DNA of 64,000 nucleotides from Candidatus Accumulibacter contiguus (GTDB lineage: Bacteria; Pseudomonadota; Gammaproteobacteria; Burkholderiales; Rhodocyclaceae). This document shows, piece by piece, positions 16,243-25,209 of the stretch. Position 1 is the first letter of the stretch. Every line of letters begins with the position of its first letter. Made by a program: the position numbers and the translations under genes. The stretch spans positions 118,177 to 182,176 of the forward strand of contig NZ_SPMX01000012.1 of assembly GCF_012940005.1 (NCBI RefSeq), given 5' to 3'. The notes below the pieces were generated by a model. That model was not told the DNA's origin and did no database searches. It saw only the letters and a program-made list of their open reading frames with translations.

Positions 16243-17109
16243 ATGAAAACCTTTTCACTGCTCGCCGCCGTTCTGGCACTGGGCTGTACACTTGCGTTCG
16301 GCGATGCGGAAGCCGCCAGCAAACGTTTGGGCGGCGGCCAGTCCACCGGCATGCAACGTCAGTCCACCACCCCCGACAAAGCCGCCGTCTCGCCAGCGCA
16401 GACGCCAGGCGCGATGCCCGCGGCAGCCGCGCAACCCAAGCGTTCGTGGATGGGGCCGCTGGCCGGACTCGCCGCCGGCCTGGGCCTGGCCGCGCTGGCC
16501 TCGTACTTCGGCTTCGGCGAGGAACTCGCTTCGATGCTAATGATTGGCCTGTTGGTAATGGCCGTACTGATGGTGATCGGCCTCGTCATGCGTCGCCGCG
16601 CCGCTGCTCGCGAACCTGCTGGCGGCGGCCTGCAGTACGCGGCGGCGGGTGCCGGCGGCGCGCCTACGGGCAACCATGAGCTTTCCCTGCCGGCATCCGG
16701 TAGCAACGACGCAGCCGGTGTCGCCACCGGACACATCCCGACCGACTTCGACGTCGCCGGTTTCGTGCGCAACGCCAAGCTCAGCTTCATCCGCCTGCAG
16801 GCCGCCAACGACGTCGGCAATCTCGACGACATCCGTGAATTCACCACGCCAGAGATGTTTGCCGAGATCAGCCTGCAGATTCGCGAGCGCGGCAACGCCA
16901 GGCAGGAAACCGATGTCGTCAGCGTCGAGGCAGCAGTGATCGATGTCGCCGAAGAGCCAGGCCGCTACGTTGTCAGCACGCGTTTCAGCGGCATGATCCG
17001 CGAAAACCAGGACGCCGCCGCCGAGCCCTTCGACGAAATCTGGCACTTGGTCAAGCCACGTGACGGCAAGTCCGGTTGGGTTGTCGCCGGCATTCAGCAG
17101 ACTCAGTAA
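16243..17109 (+). CDS. Tim44-domain exported/membrane protein
   Basis: 288 residues from the ATG at 16243, preceded by CAGGAGACATCC. A signal peptide (LLAAVLALGCTLAFGDAEAA) is followed by an Ala/Pro/Gln linker and two hydrophobic segments (MGPLAGLAAGLGLAALASYF; a MLMIGLLVMAVLMVIGLVMR stretch). The C-terminal Tim44-like domain (about 165-287) contains FVRNAKLSFIRLQAANDVGN and LDDIREFTTPEMFAEISLQI. Bacterial members are uncharacterised inner-membrane-associated proteins with an NTF2-like fold. It is monocistronic by position, with a weak hairpin after it. Confidence 0.85.
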   Translation: MKTFSLLAAVLALGCTLAFGDAEAASKRLGGGQSTGMQRQSTTPDKAAVSPAQTPGAMPAAAAQPKRSWMGPLAGLAAGLGLAALASYFGFGEELASMLMIGLLVMAVLMVIGLVMRRRAAAREPAGGGLQYAAAGAGGAPTGNHELSLPASGSNDAAGVATGHIPTDFDVAGFVRNAKLSFIRLQAANDVGNLDDIREFTTPEMFAEISLQIRERGNARQETDVVSVEAAVIDVAEEPGRYVVSTRFSGMIRENQDAAAEPFDEIWHLVKPRDGKSGWVVAGIQQTQ

Positions 17110-17128
17110 GCTGCTGCAAAACCGCTGA

Positions 17129-17162
17129 CCGGAGCCATCCCTCCTGACATGACAGGCTCCGG
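17129..17162. terminator. Hairpin between convergent genes
   Basis: CCGGAGCC (17129-17136) pairs with GGCTCCGG (17155-17162), an 8-base perfect stem with an 18-base loop between the Tim44 gene and the convergent DUF3047 gene. There is no T-run, so termination is uncertain. Confidence 0.35.
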
Positions 17163-17210
17163 CGGCGGCTGGCGCGATCATCGACGATCGACGGACGGTC
17201 CATGAGATCT

Positions 17211-17975
17211 TCACGGTCGTGCCTCGAACCACAGGTCACCGAAGTGGGTCTCGACGCGATCGCCGGTGTTGTCGGTGTCGGCGGCGAGGGCAACACCCGA
17301 GATCGCCGGCACCGGATCGCCGAAGGCCGCACGAAAATCGGCGGCGACATCGCGAACGACCTCCCGCCATTTTCCGGAGTGCGCGTTGCCGGAATCGACG
17401 ACGATCATCCGCAGGCGATCGCTATAGGCATTCCATCCCGATTCGCCGGCGACTTGCGCCGTACCCCAGACGTAGCACAGCGCTGCTGCCGGCAGATTGG
17501 CGCCATACAGGACGCGCGCCGCAGCGATCTTCATGCGGTCGCCGACACCGAGCCGCTCCGGTGGCAGATCGAACAGGACATAGACACGCGCGGCGTAATC
17601 GTCACCGGCCTTGCGCCGCAGGTCCGATCCGGAAACTGCCTTGGAAACTCGCCAGCGCCATCGCAGCAAGGGTGTCACCGCCGGGTCAACGCGCTCTGCG
17701 ATTGCCAGACTCGACGCCGAGTGGTCGGAAATCACCCGCAGCACCGTCACGCCAGCATCGGCCAGCAGATCGAAACGGTTCGGCCGCTCGACCGAGGGCA
17801 AGGTCTGATGCAGCCATTCCTTCGGCAAATGATTTCCCGGCAGCGCGGCAGAAAACCTCGGCAGCTCGACTCGCCTGGCGTCGGCGCGCGCCGGGCAGAC
17901 TGAAAACCCGCTGACGACGCCGATGACCGGGGTCATCAGCAGCGCCAGCGAAGCCCACCGGCGTCTGGTATTCAT
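17211..17975 (-). CDS. DUF3047 exported protein
   Basis: 254 residues. The ATG at 17975 overlaps the stop of the upstream glycosyltransferase (ATGA), deciding the start. It has a signal peptide (WASLALLMTPVIGVVSGFSV). The mature protein matches DUF3047, with WRVSKAVSGSDLRRKAGDDY, AARVYVLFDLPPERLG and LCYVWGTAQVAGESGWNAYS. The family is periplasmic and of unknown role. It is the third gene of an operon with two TIGR0428x glycosyltransferases. Confidence 0.85.
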   Translation of the reverse strand: MNTRRRWASLALLMTPVIGVVSGFSVCPARADARRVELPRFSAALPGNHLPKEWLHQTLPSVERPNRFDLLADAGVTVLRVISDHSASSLAIAERVDPAVTPLLRWRWRVSKAVSGSDLRRKAGDDYAARVYVLFDLPPERLGVGDRMKIAAARVLYGANLPAAALCYVWGTAQVAGESGWNAYSDRLRMIVVDSGNAHSGKWREVVRDVAADFRAAFGDPVPAISGVALAADTDNTGDRVETHFGDLWFEARP

Positions 17976-18625
17976 TGGCTCCATTCGACAAATCCTTCCA
18001 GAGTGGCCAGGCGCAGCAGGTCGGCCGGCCGATCGACATCCCACAGCCGGGGCAGCTCGCCCCAGCGCAGCCCCGACCCGGACAGGCGCTGCCGCGTCTG
18101 GGCCATGACCCGCTCGCTCCCCCACTCGATGGCCGCGAAGAGTTGCGGCTGCGGACAACGCAGGCCGACGAGCACGTAACCACCATCTTCAGCGGGAATG
18201 AACACCGCGTCCTTGGCGTGCTGGCGCTCTTCGAGCAGGATCTTGGCGGCAGCCACCAGATGCGCCGGCTGCAGCGCCGGACAGTCGCTGCCGATCAGCA
18301 GCAACGGTCCGGCCTGCGCCGCAAAAGCCGCCGCCATGCGTTCGCCGAGGTCCAGGCCCGACTGGCCGCACAGATCGACATCGCAACAGCGCTGCACGGC
18401 ACGAAAGAAGCGCTGCTGGTCGTCCGGTGTTCCCCAAAGCGTCACTCTGCCGATCGCCGCAGCCTGCGCGACCGCCAGCGCATGCAGGATCAGCCGGCGT
18501 TGCAGGCGGGCGGCGCCGACCGCACCGAGGGCTGGAATCAGGCGGGTCTTGGCGGCACCGGCCTGTGGCGCGCGCGCAAAGACGGCGATGCCGAGTGGCT
18601 CAGCGCTGGCGCGGCAGATAGCCAT
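17972..18625 (-). CDS. TIGR04282-type glycosyltransferase (DUF2064)
   Basis: 217 residues from the ATG at 18625, inside the end of the upstream gene. The GT-A-like fold is indicated by AVFARAPQAGAAKTRLIPAL near the N-terminus, the segment LLLIGSDCPALQPAHL (around residue 115) and AEDGGYVLVGLR. These are features of the family annotated as arsenosugar-biosynthesis-type glycosyltransferase, although most members lie in genomes with no evidence of arsenosugars. It overlaps both neighbours, so the three genes form one tightly coupled operon. Confidence 0.85.
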   Translation of the reverse strand: MAICRASAEPLGIAVFARAPQAGAAKTRLIPALGAVGAARLQRRLILHALAVAQAAAIGRVTLWGTPDDQQRFFRAVQRCCDVDLCGQSGLDLGERMAAAFAAQAGPLLLIGSDCPALQPAHLVAAAKILLEERQHAKDAVFIPAEDGGYVLVGLRCPQPQLFAAIEWGSERVMAQTRQRLSGSGLRWGELPRLWDVDRPADLLRLATLEGFVEWSQ

Positions 18626-19331
18626 AGCGAATCGCCAGTTGCTGCGGGTCCGCACCCAGAAAATAACTCGCGCGCAGGCGCCACATCAGCAAAATCGTTC
18701 GCAGAACGCCGTGTTTCTGCCAGCGTCGCCCGGAGGTCAGTACCCGTTCGCGCAGGCAGGCTGGTCGGCAGATGCGCTTGAGCCGCTTCGACAAGGCAAT
18801 GTCCTCCATCAATGGCAGTTCGGGATAGCCGCCAAGGCGCTCGAAAACCTCGCGGCGAACGAAAATCGCCTGATCGCCGGTGGCAATGCCGCTCAGGCGC
18901 GAGCGCCAGTTCATCATCGATTCGACGACTCGCAGCAGTGGCTGGCGTCCGTCAATGCGCACGTCGAAGCGTCCCCAGGCGGCACCGCCCGCAATCGCGG
19001 CTCGGATCAGCCCGTCGGCCGCTGGCGGCAGCGTGGTGTCGGCGTGCAGAAAGAGCAGCACCTCGCCCTGGCTCGCATTTGCCCCCGCGTTCATCTGCGA
19101 TGCCCGGCCACGCGGCGATTCGAGCAGCCGGTCGACCCCTGGCCGCGCCAGATCCGGCGTGCCGTCGCTACTGCCGCCATCGACCAGCAGCAGCTCGGCG
19201 CCGCGGCCGCGCAGTTCCTGAAGCACCGCTACCTGCGCGCGGATTGTCGCCGCTTCATTGAGCACGGGGAGGATCAGCGAAAGGAAAGGGCGCTTGGTCG
19301 AGATTTGCATGGTCAGCAGGGAATGGTGCAT
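18600..19331 (-). CDS. TIGR04283-type family 2 glycosyltransferase
   Basis: 243 residues (the ATG at 19310 is an equally possible start). The GT2 core is visible: LSLILPVLNEAATIRAQVAV, ELLLVDGGSSDGTPDLA, and the acidic motif LFLHADTTLPP. The TIGR04283 feature is GDQAIFVRREVFERLGGYPE followed by LPLMEDIALSKRLKR. It is usually paired with a TIGR04282 enzyme, as here, and the product is undefined. It is the first gene of the operon and starts back-to-back with a truncated dehydrogenase. Confidence 0.85.
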   Translation of the reverse strand: MHHSLLTMQISTKRPFLSLILPVLNEAATIRAQVAVLQELRGRGAELLLVDGGSSDGTPDLARPGVDRLLESPRGRASQMNAGANASQGEVLLFLHADTTLPPAADGLIRAAIAGGAAWGRFDVRIDGRQPLLRVVESMMNWRSRLSGIATGDQAIFVRREVFERLGGYPELPLMEDIALSKRLKRICRPACLRERVLTSGRRWQKHGVLRTILLMWRLRASYFLGADPQQLAIRYGYLPRQR

Positions 19332-19358
19332 GAGCTAGGGCGGAAAGCGCCTTGCCGG

Positions 19359-20415
19359 GCAGAGATTCTGGGGCTTGGCTGGCGAGTGATCAAGGCCGTC
19401 GGCGATCTGGATTGTCGGGATTGTCTGGAAAATCCAGTGGGACGAGTTCGACTGGAGCTGCGACTACTACCTCAAGCACGGCCGCATGCTGCCCGATGAC
19501 TGGAAGGAGCGGATCGGCCAGCACGCTGCGATATTCTTCGGCGCCGTCGGCTGGCCGGAGAAGGTACCCGACCACGTGTCGCTATGGGGTTCGCTGCTCA
19601 AGTTCCGGCGCGAGTTCGACCAGTACGCCAACCTGCGCCCGGTGCGCCTGATGCCGGGCATCCCGACGCCGCTCGCTGGCCGCGAGGTCGGTGACATCGA
19701 TTTCTACGTCGTCCGCGAAAACACCGAGGGTGAGTATTCGAGCATCGGCGGCCGCATTTTCGAGGGCAGCGAGAACGAGACGGTCGTCCAGGAAAGTATC
19801 TTCACCCGCCGCGGCGTCGACCGGATCCTCAAATTCGCCTTCGAACTCGCGCGGCAGCGAGCAAAGCAACATGTCACCTCGGCGACCAAGTCGAACGGCA
19901 TCGCGATCTCGATGCCCTACTGGGACGAGCGCTTCGCGGCGATGGCCGCGCAGTATCCCGACATCCGCAGCGACAAGTACCACATCGACATTCTCACTGC
20001 GCACTTCGTTCGCCACCCCGACTGGTTCGACGTGGTCGTCGCCTCGAACCTGTTCGGCGACATCCTCTCGGACCTCGGTCCCGCCTGCACCGGCACCATC
20101 GGCATCGCGCCATCGGCCAACCTCAATCCCGAGCGCCGGCATCCCTCGTTGTTCGAACCGGTGCATGGCTCAGCACCGGACATCTACGGCCAGGGCATTG
20201 CCAACCCGGTCGGCCAGATCTGGTGCGGCGCGATGATGCTCGAACATCTGGGCTACAGCGCAGCGGCGGCAGCGGTCATGGCGGCAATCGAAACGGTCCT
20301 TGCCGAGGGGACGCGCACGCCGGACATGGGCGGCAAGGCGAGTACCGTCGACGTCGGCAAGGCGATCGCCGCGCTGGTCGCAAGCGCCGCACGCCCATCC
20401 GGCGAGGACGCTTGA
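19359..20415 (+). pseudogene. Tartrate/D-malate dehydrogenase, 5'-truncated and frameshifted
   Basis: From 19441 the frame reads DEFDWSCDYYLKHGRMLPDD and continues through VPDHVSLWGSLLKFRREFDQ, YVVRENTEGEYSSIGG and SNLFGDILSDLG to the normal C-terminus. This matches the tartrate dehydrogenase/decarboxylase - D-malate dehydrogenase branch of the isocitrate dehydrogenase family. The first ATG is only at 19486. The usual N-terminus with the IPGDGIG loop is missing. Another frame at 19359-19430 encodes AEILGLGWRVIKAVGDLD, which looks like the next helix of the family. So the gene has lost about 12 residues plus its start and carries a frameshift near 19435. An N-terminally shortened protein (309 residues) could be made but lacks a strand of the active-site fold. 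Confidence 0.7.
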
Positions 20416-20448
20416 TCCGGGACCACCGACAGCGGGCGCTGCTACGAC

Positions 20449-20640
20449 CTAAGCCGAGATATCGACTCGATTGCCCAGATTCGGCGGATTGCTGGCCACC
20501 GGCGAAGCCGCTTCAAGCAGTTGCAGCGCGCCTTTCTCCTGTACGTCGATGGCCTTTTTCAGTACCGCCATCTGCACCGCCTCTGCAGTTCTGGCCTGAC
20601 TCATTTCAGTCGCCGCAGCGGCGATTCCGGTTACGTTCAT
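20449..20640 (-). CDS. YjfB-family putative motility protein
   Basis: 63 residues with a strong AGGAG ribosome binding site. MNVTGIAAAATEMSQARTAE, then AVQMAVLKKAIDVQEKGALQ and a C-terminal NPPNLGNRVDISA match the small YjfB-type family, annotated as putative motility proteins. No flagellar gene is nearby. The function is unproven and it appears monocistronic. Confidence 0.8.
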   Translation of the reverse strand: MNVTGIAAAATEMSQARTAEAVQMAVLKKAIDVQEKGALQLLEAASPVASNPPNLGNRVDISA

Positions 20641-21218
20641 GATCTCTACTCCTATGATTGGTTACCCCGTATATGGTTTCACGGCACATCCGGCCGATTC
20701 TTGAGGGTAGAACTGTAGCTCCCTTGCAGGAAAACTGCTCCAGCTCTCGATGGGCGACAAGCCCGGCTCGACGAGCAGCGTCCCGGCCGCCATCAAGGCA
20801 TCCCAGAGACTGCCGCTGCACCGGTAAGCTTCTCTGGCCGCCAATTGGCAGTGGCGCGCCAGAGACCAGGACGCCACTATCGGCCAGTTCGACGCCAGGA
20901 CCTCAGCATCCTGGACGACGTACTGCTGCGCGTTGACACGGCAGCACGGACCGCAGCGCCGACCTCGAAACATGCCCTGGTCTACAGGTAGCCGGGCGGC
21001 AGGAAGGGATCATCCGGTTCGCCGGCCGAGCGCCAGGCTCCCTGCAGCAGTGTCGGCAATTGCTGACGAGCGGTCAAAATGCCCCGCATTGAGGCAGCAG
21101 CGCCCCGCAGCGCACCATGACGAGGCGCAATTGCCGGCAAAATGCCGGTCAGACACGCCATCTCCATGATTTATCATGGTGGCACACCTATTGCTATGCA
21201 CAATCAGGAGCAATAGTC
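20641..21218. other. 578-base gap without a convincing gene
   Basis: Short frames on both strands exist (e.g. minus 20662-20973 and 20982-21167) but none has a recognised family, a good start or a ribosome binding site. The minus frame ending WRSAGEPDDPFLPPGYL could be a decayed gene end. The region probably carries the promoter of the nitrate reductase gene; no clear promoter was identified. Confidence 0.4.
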
Positions 21219-23954
21219 ATGAACCAGCAAATCAAATCCACCTGTTGTTACTGCGGCGTCGGTTGCGGGCTGCTGATTGAATCCGCAGACGGGCAGATCG
21301 TCGGGGTGCGCGGCGACCCCGAGCACCCCGCCAACCTCGGCCGTCTGTGCAGCAAGGGCGCGACGCTGCACCTGACGGCGCGGCCGGACTATCGCCTGCT
21401 GCATCCGGAACTGCGCCTGGATCGCAGTCAGCCGCGCCAGCGTGTCGGCTGGGAAGCGGCGCTCGATCATGCTGCCGGCCGCTTTGCCGAGATCATTCGC
21501 GCGCATGGGCCGGACAGCGTCGCCTTCTACGTCTCCGGGCAGTTGCTCACCGAGGACTATTACGTCTTCAACAAGCTCGCCAAGGGGCTGATCGGCACCA
21601 ACAACATCGACACCAACTCGCGCCTGTGCATGTCCTCGGCGGTGGCCGGTTACAAGCAGACACTCGGCGCCGATGCACCACCGTGCTGTTACGAGGACAT
21701 CGCCCTGGCCGACTGCCTGCTGATTGCCGGCGCCAACCCGGCGGTCGCGCATCCGATCGTTTTTCGTCGCATTGAGGATGCGCGCGCAGCCCATCCGGAG
21801 CTGCGGATCATCGTCATCGATCCGCGCCGCAGCGAAACCGCCGCGCTTGCCGATCTGCACCTGGCGATCAAGCCCGGCACCGACATTGCGCTTTACAATG
21901 GCCTGCTCAACGTCCTGCTCGGCGAACAACTCGTCGATCGCGACTACATCGCGCTGCATACCGAGGGCTTCGACGAACTCGAAGCAATCGTTGCCGCCTA
22001 CCCGCCAGCGGCGGTGGCCGAGATCTGCGGCCTCGCCGAAACCGACATCATCCAGGCGGCACGCTGGTTCGGTACTGCCGGCGCGGCGCTGTCGCTGTAC
22101 TGCCAGGGACTCAACCAGTCGTCGCACGGCACGCACAACAACGCAGCGCTGATCCACCTGCATCTGGCGACCGGCCAGATCGGTCGCCCCGGCGCCGGTC
22201 CTTTCTCGCTGACCGGGCAGCCGAACGCCATGGGCGGCCGTGAAGTCGGTGGCCTGGCCAACCTGCTTTCAGCACACCGCGACCTCGCCAACTCCAAACA
22301 CCGGGATGAAGTGGCGAGCCTGTGGGGTGTCCCGTCGGTACCCGCAGCGCCCGGCAGAACCGCCATCGAACTCTTTGCGGGGCTCAAGCGCGGGGTGGTC
22401 AAAGCGGTCTGGATCGCCTGCACCAATCCTGCGCAATCGCTGCCCGACCAGGCCGAAGTACGCGCTGCGCTGCAGGCCGCCGATTTCGTCGTGCTGCAGG
22501 AAGCCTACGCCAACACCGACACCGCCGCCTATGCCGACCTGCTGCTACCGGCTACTACCTGGGGGGAAAAGGAGGGAACGGTCACCAATTCCGAGCGTTG
22601 CATCACGCACCTGACCCCGGCGCTTGCCCCGCCCGGCGAGGCCCGCCACGATTGGCAGATCGCCGTCGATTTCGCGCGTCGTCTCGGCGCCCGCCTCGAT
22701 CAGCCGCTGACCGGCAAATTGTTTCCCTACACCAACGCCGAAGCGATCTTCAACGAGCATCGCGAGAGTACGCGCGGACGCGATCTCGACATCACCGGCC
22801 TGAGCTATGCGCTGCTCGACGCAGCCGGCCCGCAGCAGTGGCCCATGCCCGAGGGTGCCAGCCACGGACGCCAGCGCCTGTACGAAGACGGTGTCTTTGC
22901 GACCCCCGGCGGGCGTGCGCGTTTCGTCCAGGTCGAGCACCAGCCGACGGCCGAAAGCACCGACGCAGCGCGCCCGCTCAGCCTGCTCTCCGGCCGTCTG
23001 CGTGACCAGTGGCACGGCATGAGCCGTACCGGCAGCGTCGCGCGGCTGTTCAACCTCGACGACGAGCCGCTGCTGTCGATGCACCCGGACGACCTGCAGC
23101 AACGCGGCCTGGTCGCCGGCGATCTGGCGCAGGTGGACAGTGCGCGCGGCGACATCGTCATACGCGTCAAGTCGGATGCCGGTCTGACTCGAGGCAGCGC
23201 CTGGCTGCCGATGCACTGGGGCAGCCAGTTCATGAACAGCGCCGGCGTCAATGCACTGACCACCTCGGCACGCGATCCCTACTCGCATCAACCCGAACTC
23301 AAGCACGCCGCGGTCGCGGTCAACAAGGCCGAACTGCCGTGGCAACTGGTAATCCTGCGCAAGGCCGGGGTTGGCGAGCTGGCCGCGCTCGCCCTGCTCG
23401 CCAGGGCGCGGACGCTGCTCGGCGAGTTCGCTTTTGCCAGCGTCGGACTCTACGGTCGCGACGAGCCGCTGGTGATCTTCCGTGCAGCGCACCCGCAGGC
23501 GCTGCCGGAAAGTCGCCTGCAGGAAATCGACAGCCTGTTCGGTCTCGGCGACGAAGCGGCAGCGATCGTTTATGTAGACCAACGCCGCCAGATCAGCAAG
23601 CGCGCGCTGGCACCGGAGGGCAAGCTGATCGGTGTTCGTCTCGCCGGCGAGACACAGGCAGAGGTGTGGCTCAAGGAGGTGATGGCCGACGACACGCTCG
23701 ACGCCGAGCTGATCCGCTGGGCCGTCGCGCCGATCGGCAAGCGCCCCGGAAAACTGCCGGTACGCAGTCGCGTCGTCTGCAAATGCGCCGACGTCACCGC
23801 CGCGCAGATCGCGACCGACATCGCTAGTGGCGCGACGCTCGCCGTGCTACAGGAGCAGCGGAAATGCGGTACCTTCTGCGGTTCATGTCTGCCGGAACTT
23901 CGGCAGATGATTTCTGACCAGGCACAGCACGCCAGCGATGCAGCCGTGCTGTGA
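21219..23954 (+). CDS. nasA: Assimilatory nitrate reductase, large molybdenum subunit
   Basis: 911 residues; the ATG at 21219 follows AGGAG with good spacing. The N-terminal [4Fe-4S] motif CCYCGVGCGLLIE and a later Cys in LGRLCSKGA fit the Mo-bisMGD oxidoreductase family. The core shows NTDTAAYADLLLPATTWGEKE and GQPNAMGGREVGGLANLL. The dinucleotide-binding domain lies near 570-690. The C-terminus (about 850-900) has a BFD-like [2Fe-2S] domain: VVCKCADVTAAQI and CGTFCGSCLPEL. This is the NasA/NarB type that reduces nitrate to nitrite in the cytoplasm. No nitrite reductase or transporter is adjacent in the window; ybiB follows. Confidence 0.92.
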   Translation: MNQQIKSTCCYCGVGCGLLIESADGQIVGVRGDPEHPANLGRLCSKGATLHLTARPDYRLLHPELRLDRSQPRQRVGWEAALDHAAGRFAEIIRAHGPDSVAFYVSGQLLTEDYYVFNKLAKGLIGTNNIDTNSRLCMSSAVAGYKQTLGADAPPCCYEDIALADCLLIAGANPAVAHPIVFRRIEDARAAHPELRIIVIDPRRSETAALADLHLAIKPGTDIALYNGLLNVLLGEQLVDRDYIALHTEGFDELEAIVAAYPPAAVAEICGLAETDIIQAARWFGTAGAALSLYCQGLNQSSHGTHNNAALIHLHLATGQIGRPGAGPFSLTGQPNAMGGREVGGLANLLSAHRDLANSKHRDEVASLWGVPSVPAAPGRTAIELFAGLKRGVVKAVWIACTNPAQSLPDQAEVRAALQAADFVVLQEAYANTDTAAYADLLLPATTWGEKEGTVTNSERCITHLTPALAPPGEARHDWQIAVDFARRLGARLDQPLTGKLFPYTNAEAIFNEHRESTRGRDLDITGLSYALLDAAGPQQWPMPEGASHGRQRLYEDGVFATPGGRARFVQVEHQPTAESTDAARPLSLLSGRLRDQWHGMSRTGSVARLFNLDDEPLLSMHPDDLQQRGLVAGDLAQVDSARGDIVIRVKSDAGLTRGSAWLPMHWGSQFMNSAGVNALTTSARDPYSHQPELKHAAVAVNKAELPWQLVILRKAGVGELAALALLARARTLLGEFAFASVGLYGRDEPLVIFRAAHPQALPESRLQEIDSLFGLGDEAAAIVYVDQRRQISKRALAPEGKLIGVRLAGETQAEVWLKEVMADDTLDAELIRWAVAPIGKRPGKLPVRSRVVCKCADVTAAQIATDIASGATLAVLQEQRKCGTFCGSCLPELRQMISDQAQHASDAAVL

Positions 23955-23971
23955 ACACAGCGGGAGGGGGT

Positions 23972-24958
23972 ATGGATTTCGCGTTGATCATCAGGGAAAT
24001 CGGACGTGGCGCGACAGGATCGCGCGACCTGTCACGCGGCGACGCGCAGCAGCTCTACGGCGCGATGCTCGATGGCGAGGTCCCGGATGTCGAACTCGGG
24101 GCGATCGCCATCGCGCTGCGCATGAAGACCGAGACGGTCGATGAAATGGGCGGTTTTCTCGCCGCCGCGAACGCGCGCCTACCGACCCTGCGACGCCCTC
24201 CCTGCGGAAAGATCCGCCCGGTGGTCATTCCGACCTACAACGGCGCGCGCCGCAACGCCAATCTGACGCCATTGCTGGCGCTGTTGCTGCAACGCTTCGG
24301 CGTTCCGGTGCTGCTGCACGGCGTGCGCGACGATTACGGGCGGGTCACCAGCGAGCAGGTGTTCAGCGAGTACGGTCTGCTGGCGTGCGGCAGCGTGCAG
24401 GAGGCGCAGTACCTGATCGATCAACGCCGCGTCGCCTACCTGCCGCTGCCGCTGCTCTCTCCCGGCCTCGACCGCCAGCTTGCACTGCGCATCCGTCTCG
24501 GCCTGCGCAACAGCGCGCACAGCCTGGTCAAGATGATTGATCCTTTTCAGGGCGATTCCCTGCTGCTCGCCGCGGCGACGCACCCCGATTACCTCGGCAG
24601 CATGCGCGCGCTGCTCACCGGCACCGGCGCCAACGCGCTCCTGCTGCGCGGCACCGAGGGCGAACCCTTCGCCAATCCCAAGCGCCGCCCGCTGATCGAG
24701 CACCTCCATGACGGCGTGATCGACATCCTCTTCGAAGCCGAACACGACAGCCTCAGAAACCTGCCGCAACTCCCCGAGCACTGCGACGCCAAAGCCACCG
24801 TCGCCTGGATGCGCCGCGTCCTCGCCGGCGAAGTCTCGCTGCCACTACCGATCGCCAACCAGCTTGCCTGCTGTCTTTATGCCTGCGGTCGGGCAAGCAG
24901 CTTTCATCAGGCGAAGGCCTTGGTGGCGGTGGAGGGAAACAGGTTGGCGATGGTTTAG
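23972..24958 (+). CDS. ybiB: YbiB-type (TrpD2) DNA-binding protein
   Basis: 328 residues. The ATG at 23972 has a GGGAGGGGG just upstream; a GTG at 23951 overlapping the nitrate reductase stop is less likely. The fold is that of anthranilate phosphoribosyltransferase: an N-terminal helical domain (LSRGDAQQLYGAMLDGEVPD, then VELGAIAIALRMKTETVDEM) and an alpha/beta domain (PLLALLLQRFGVPVLLHGVR). The PRPP-binding glycine loop of TrpD is absent. Known YbiB binds nucleic acid and belongs to the LexA-regulated gene set in E. coli. It is likely co-transcribed with nasA. Confidence 0.88.
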   Translation: MDFALIIREIGRGATGSRDLSRGDAQQLYGAMLDGEVPDVELGAIAIALRMKTETVDEMGGFLAAANARLPTLRRPPCGKIRPVVIPTYNGARRNANLTPLLALLLQRFGVPVLLHGVRDDYGRVTSEQVFSEYGLLACGSVQEAQYLIDQRRVAYLPLPLLSPGLDRQLALRIRLGLRNSAHSLVKMIDPFQGDSLLLAAATHPDYLGSMRALLTGTGANALLLRGTEGEPFANPKRRPLIEHLHDGVIDILFEAEHDSLRNLPQLPEHCDAKATVAWMRRVLAGEVSLPLPIANQLACCLYACGRASSFHQAKALVAVEGNRLAMV

Positions 24959-25209
24959 TCGTTGGGCAGGAGCAAGATCGGTAGCGGAGTCGGGTGACGA
25001 CAGTAGGGCAGATCTCTCGTAACGCCCCGGCATCGATTCAGACGCTCGCCGAGTCGCTGCAGGACGGCCTGCGCGAGATCTGGCGCGGCAGAGTGCGCTT
25101 CCATCAGGAGACCTTTGCCTTATGCTAGCAGCGGTGGGCCGGCAGGCCTGCTTGGGCATGTGATGTGCGACAATCCGCCCTTTGGGCGAGTGTTTCCCGG
25201 CCGAGGACG

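Noticed and set aside
18198..19499. A 433-codon plus-strand open frame over the glycosyltransferase operon
   Set aside because: It is the antisense shadow of TIGR04282/04283 genes, whose minus-strand frames have clear motifs; only its last part contributes the dehydrogenase remnant.
20641..21218. Possible small genes upstream of nitrate reductase
   Set aside because: Frames on both strands lack ribosome binding sites and recognisable domains; kept only as an unassigned gap.
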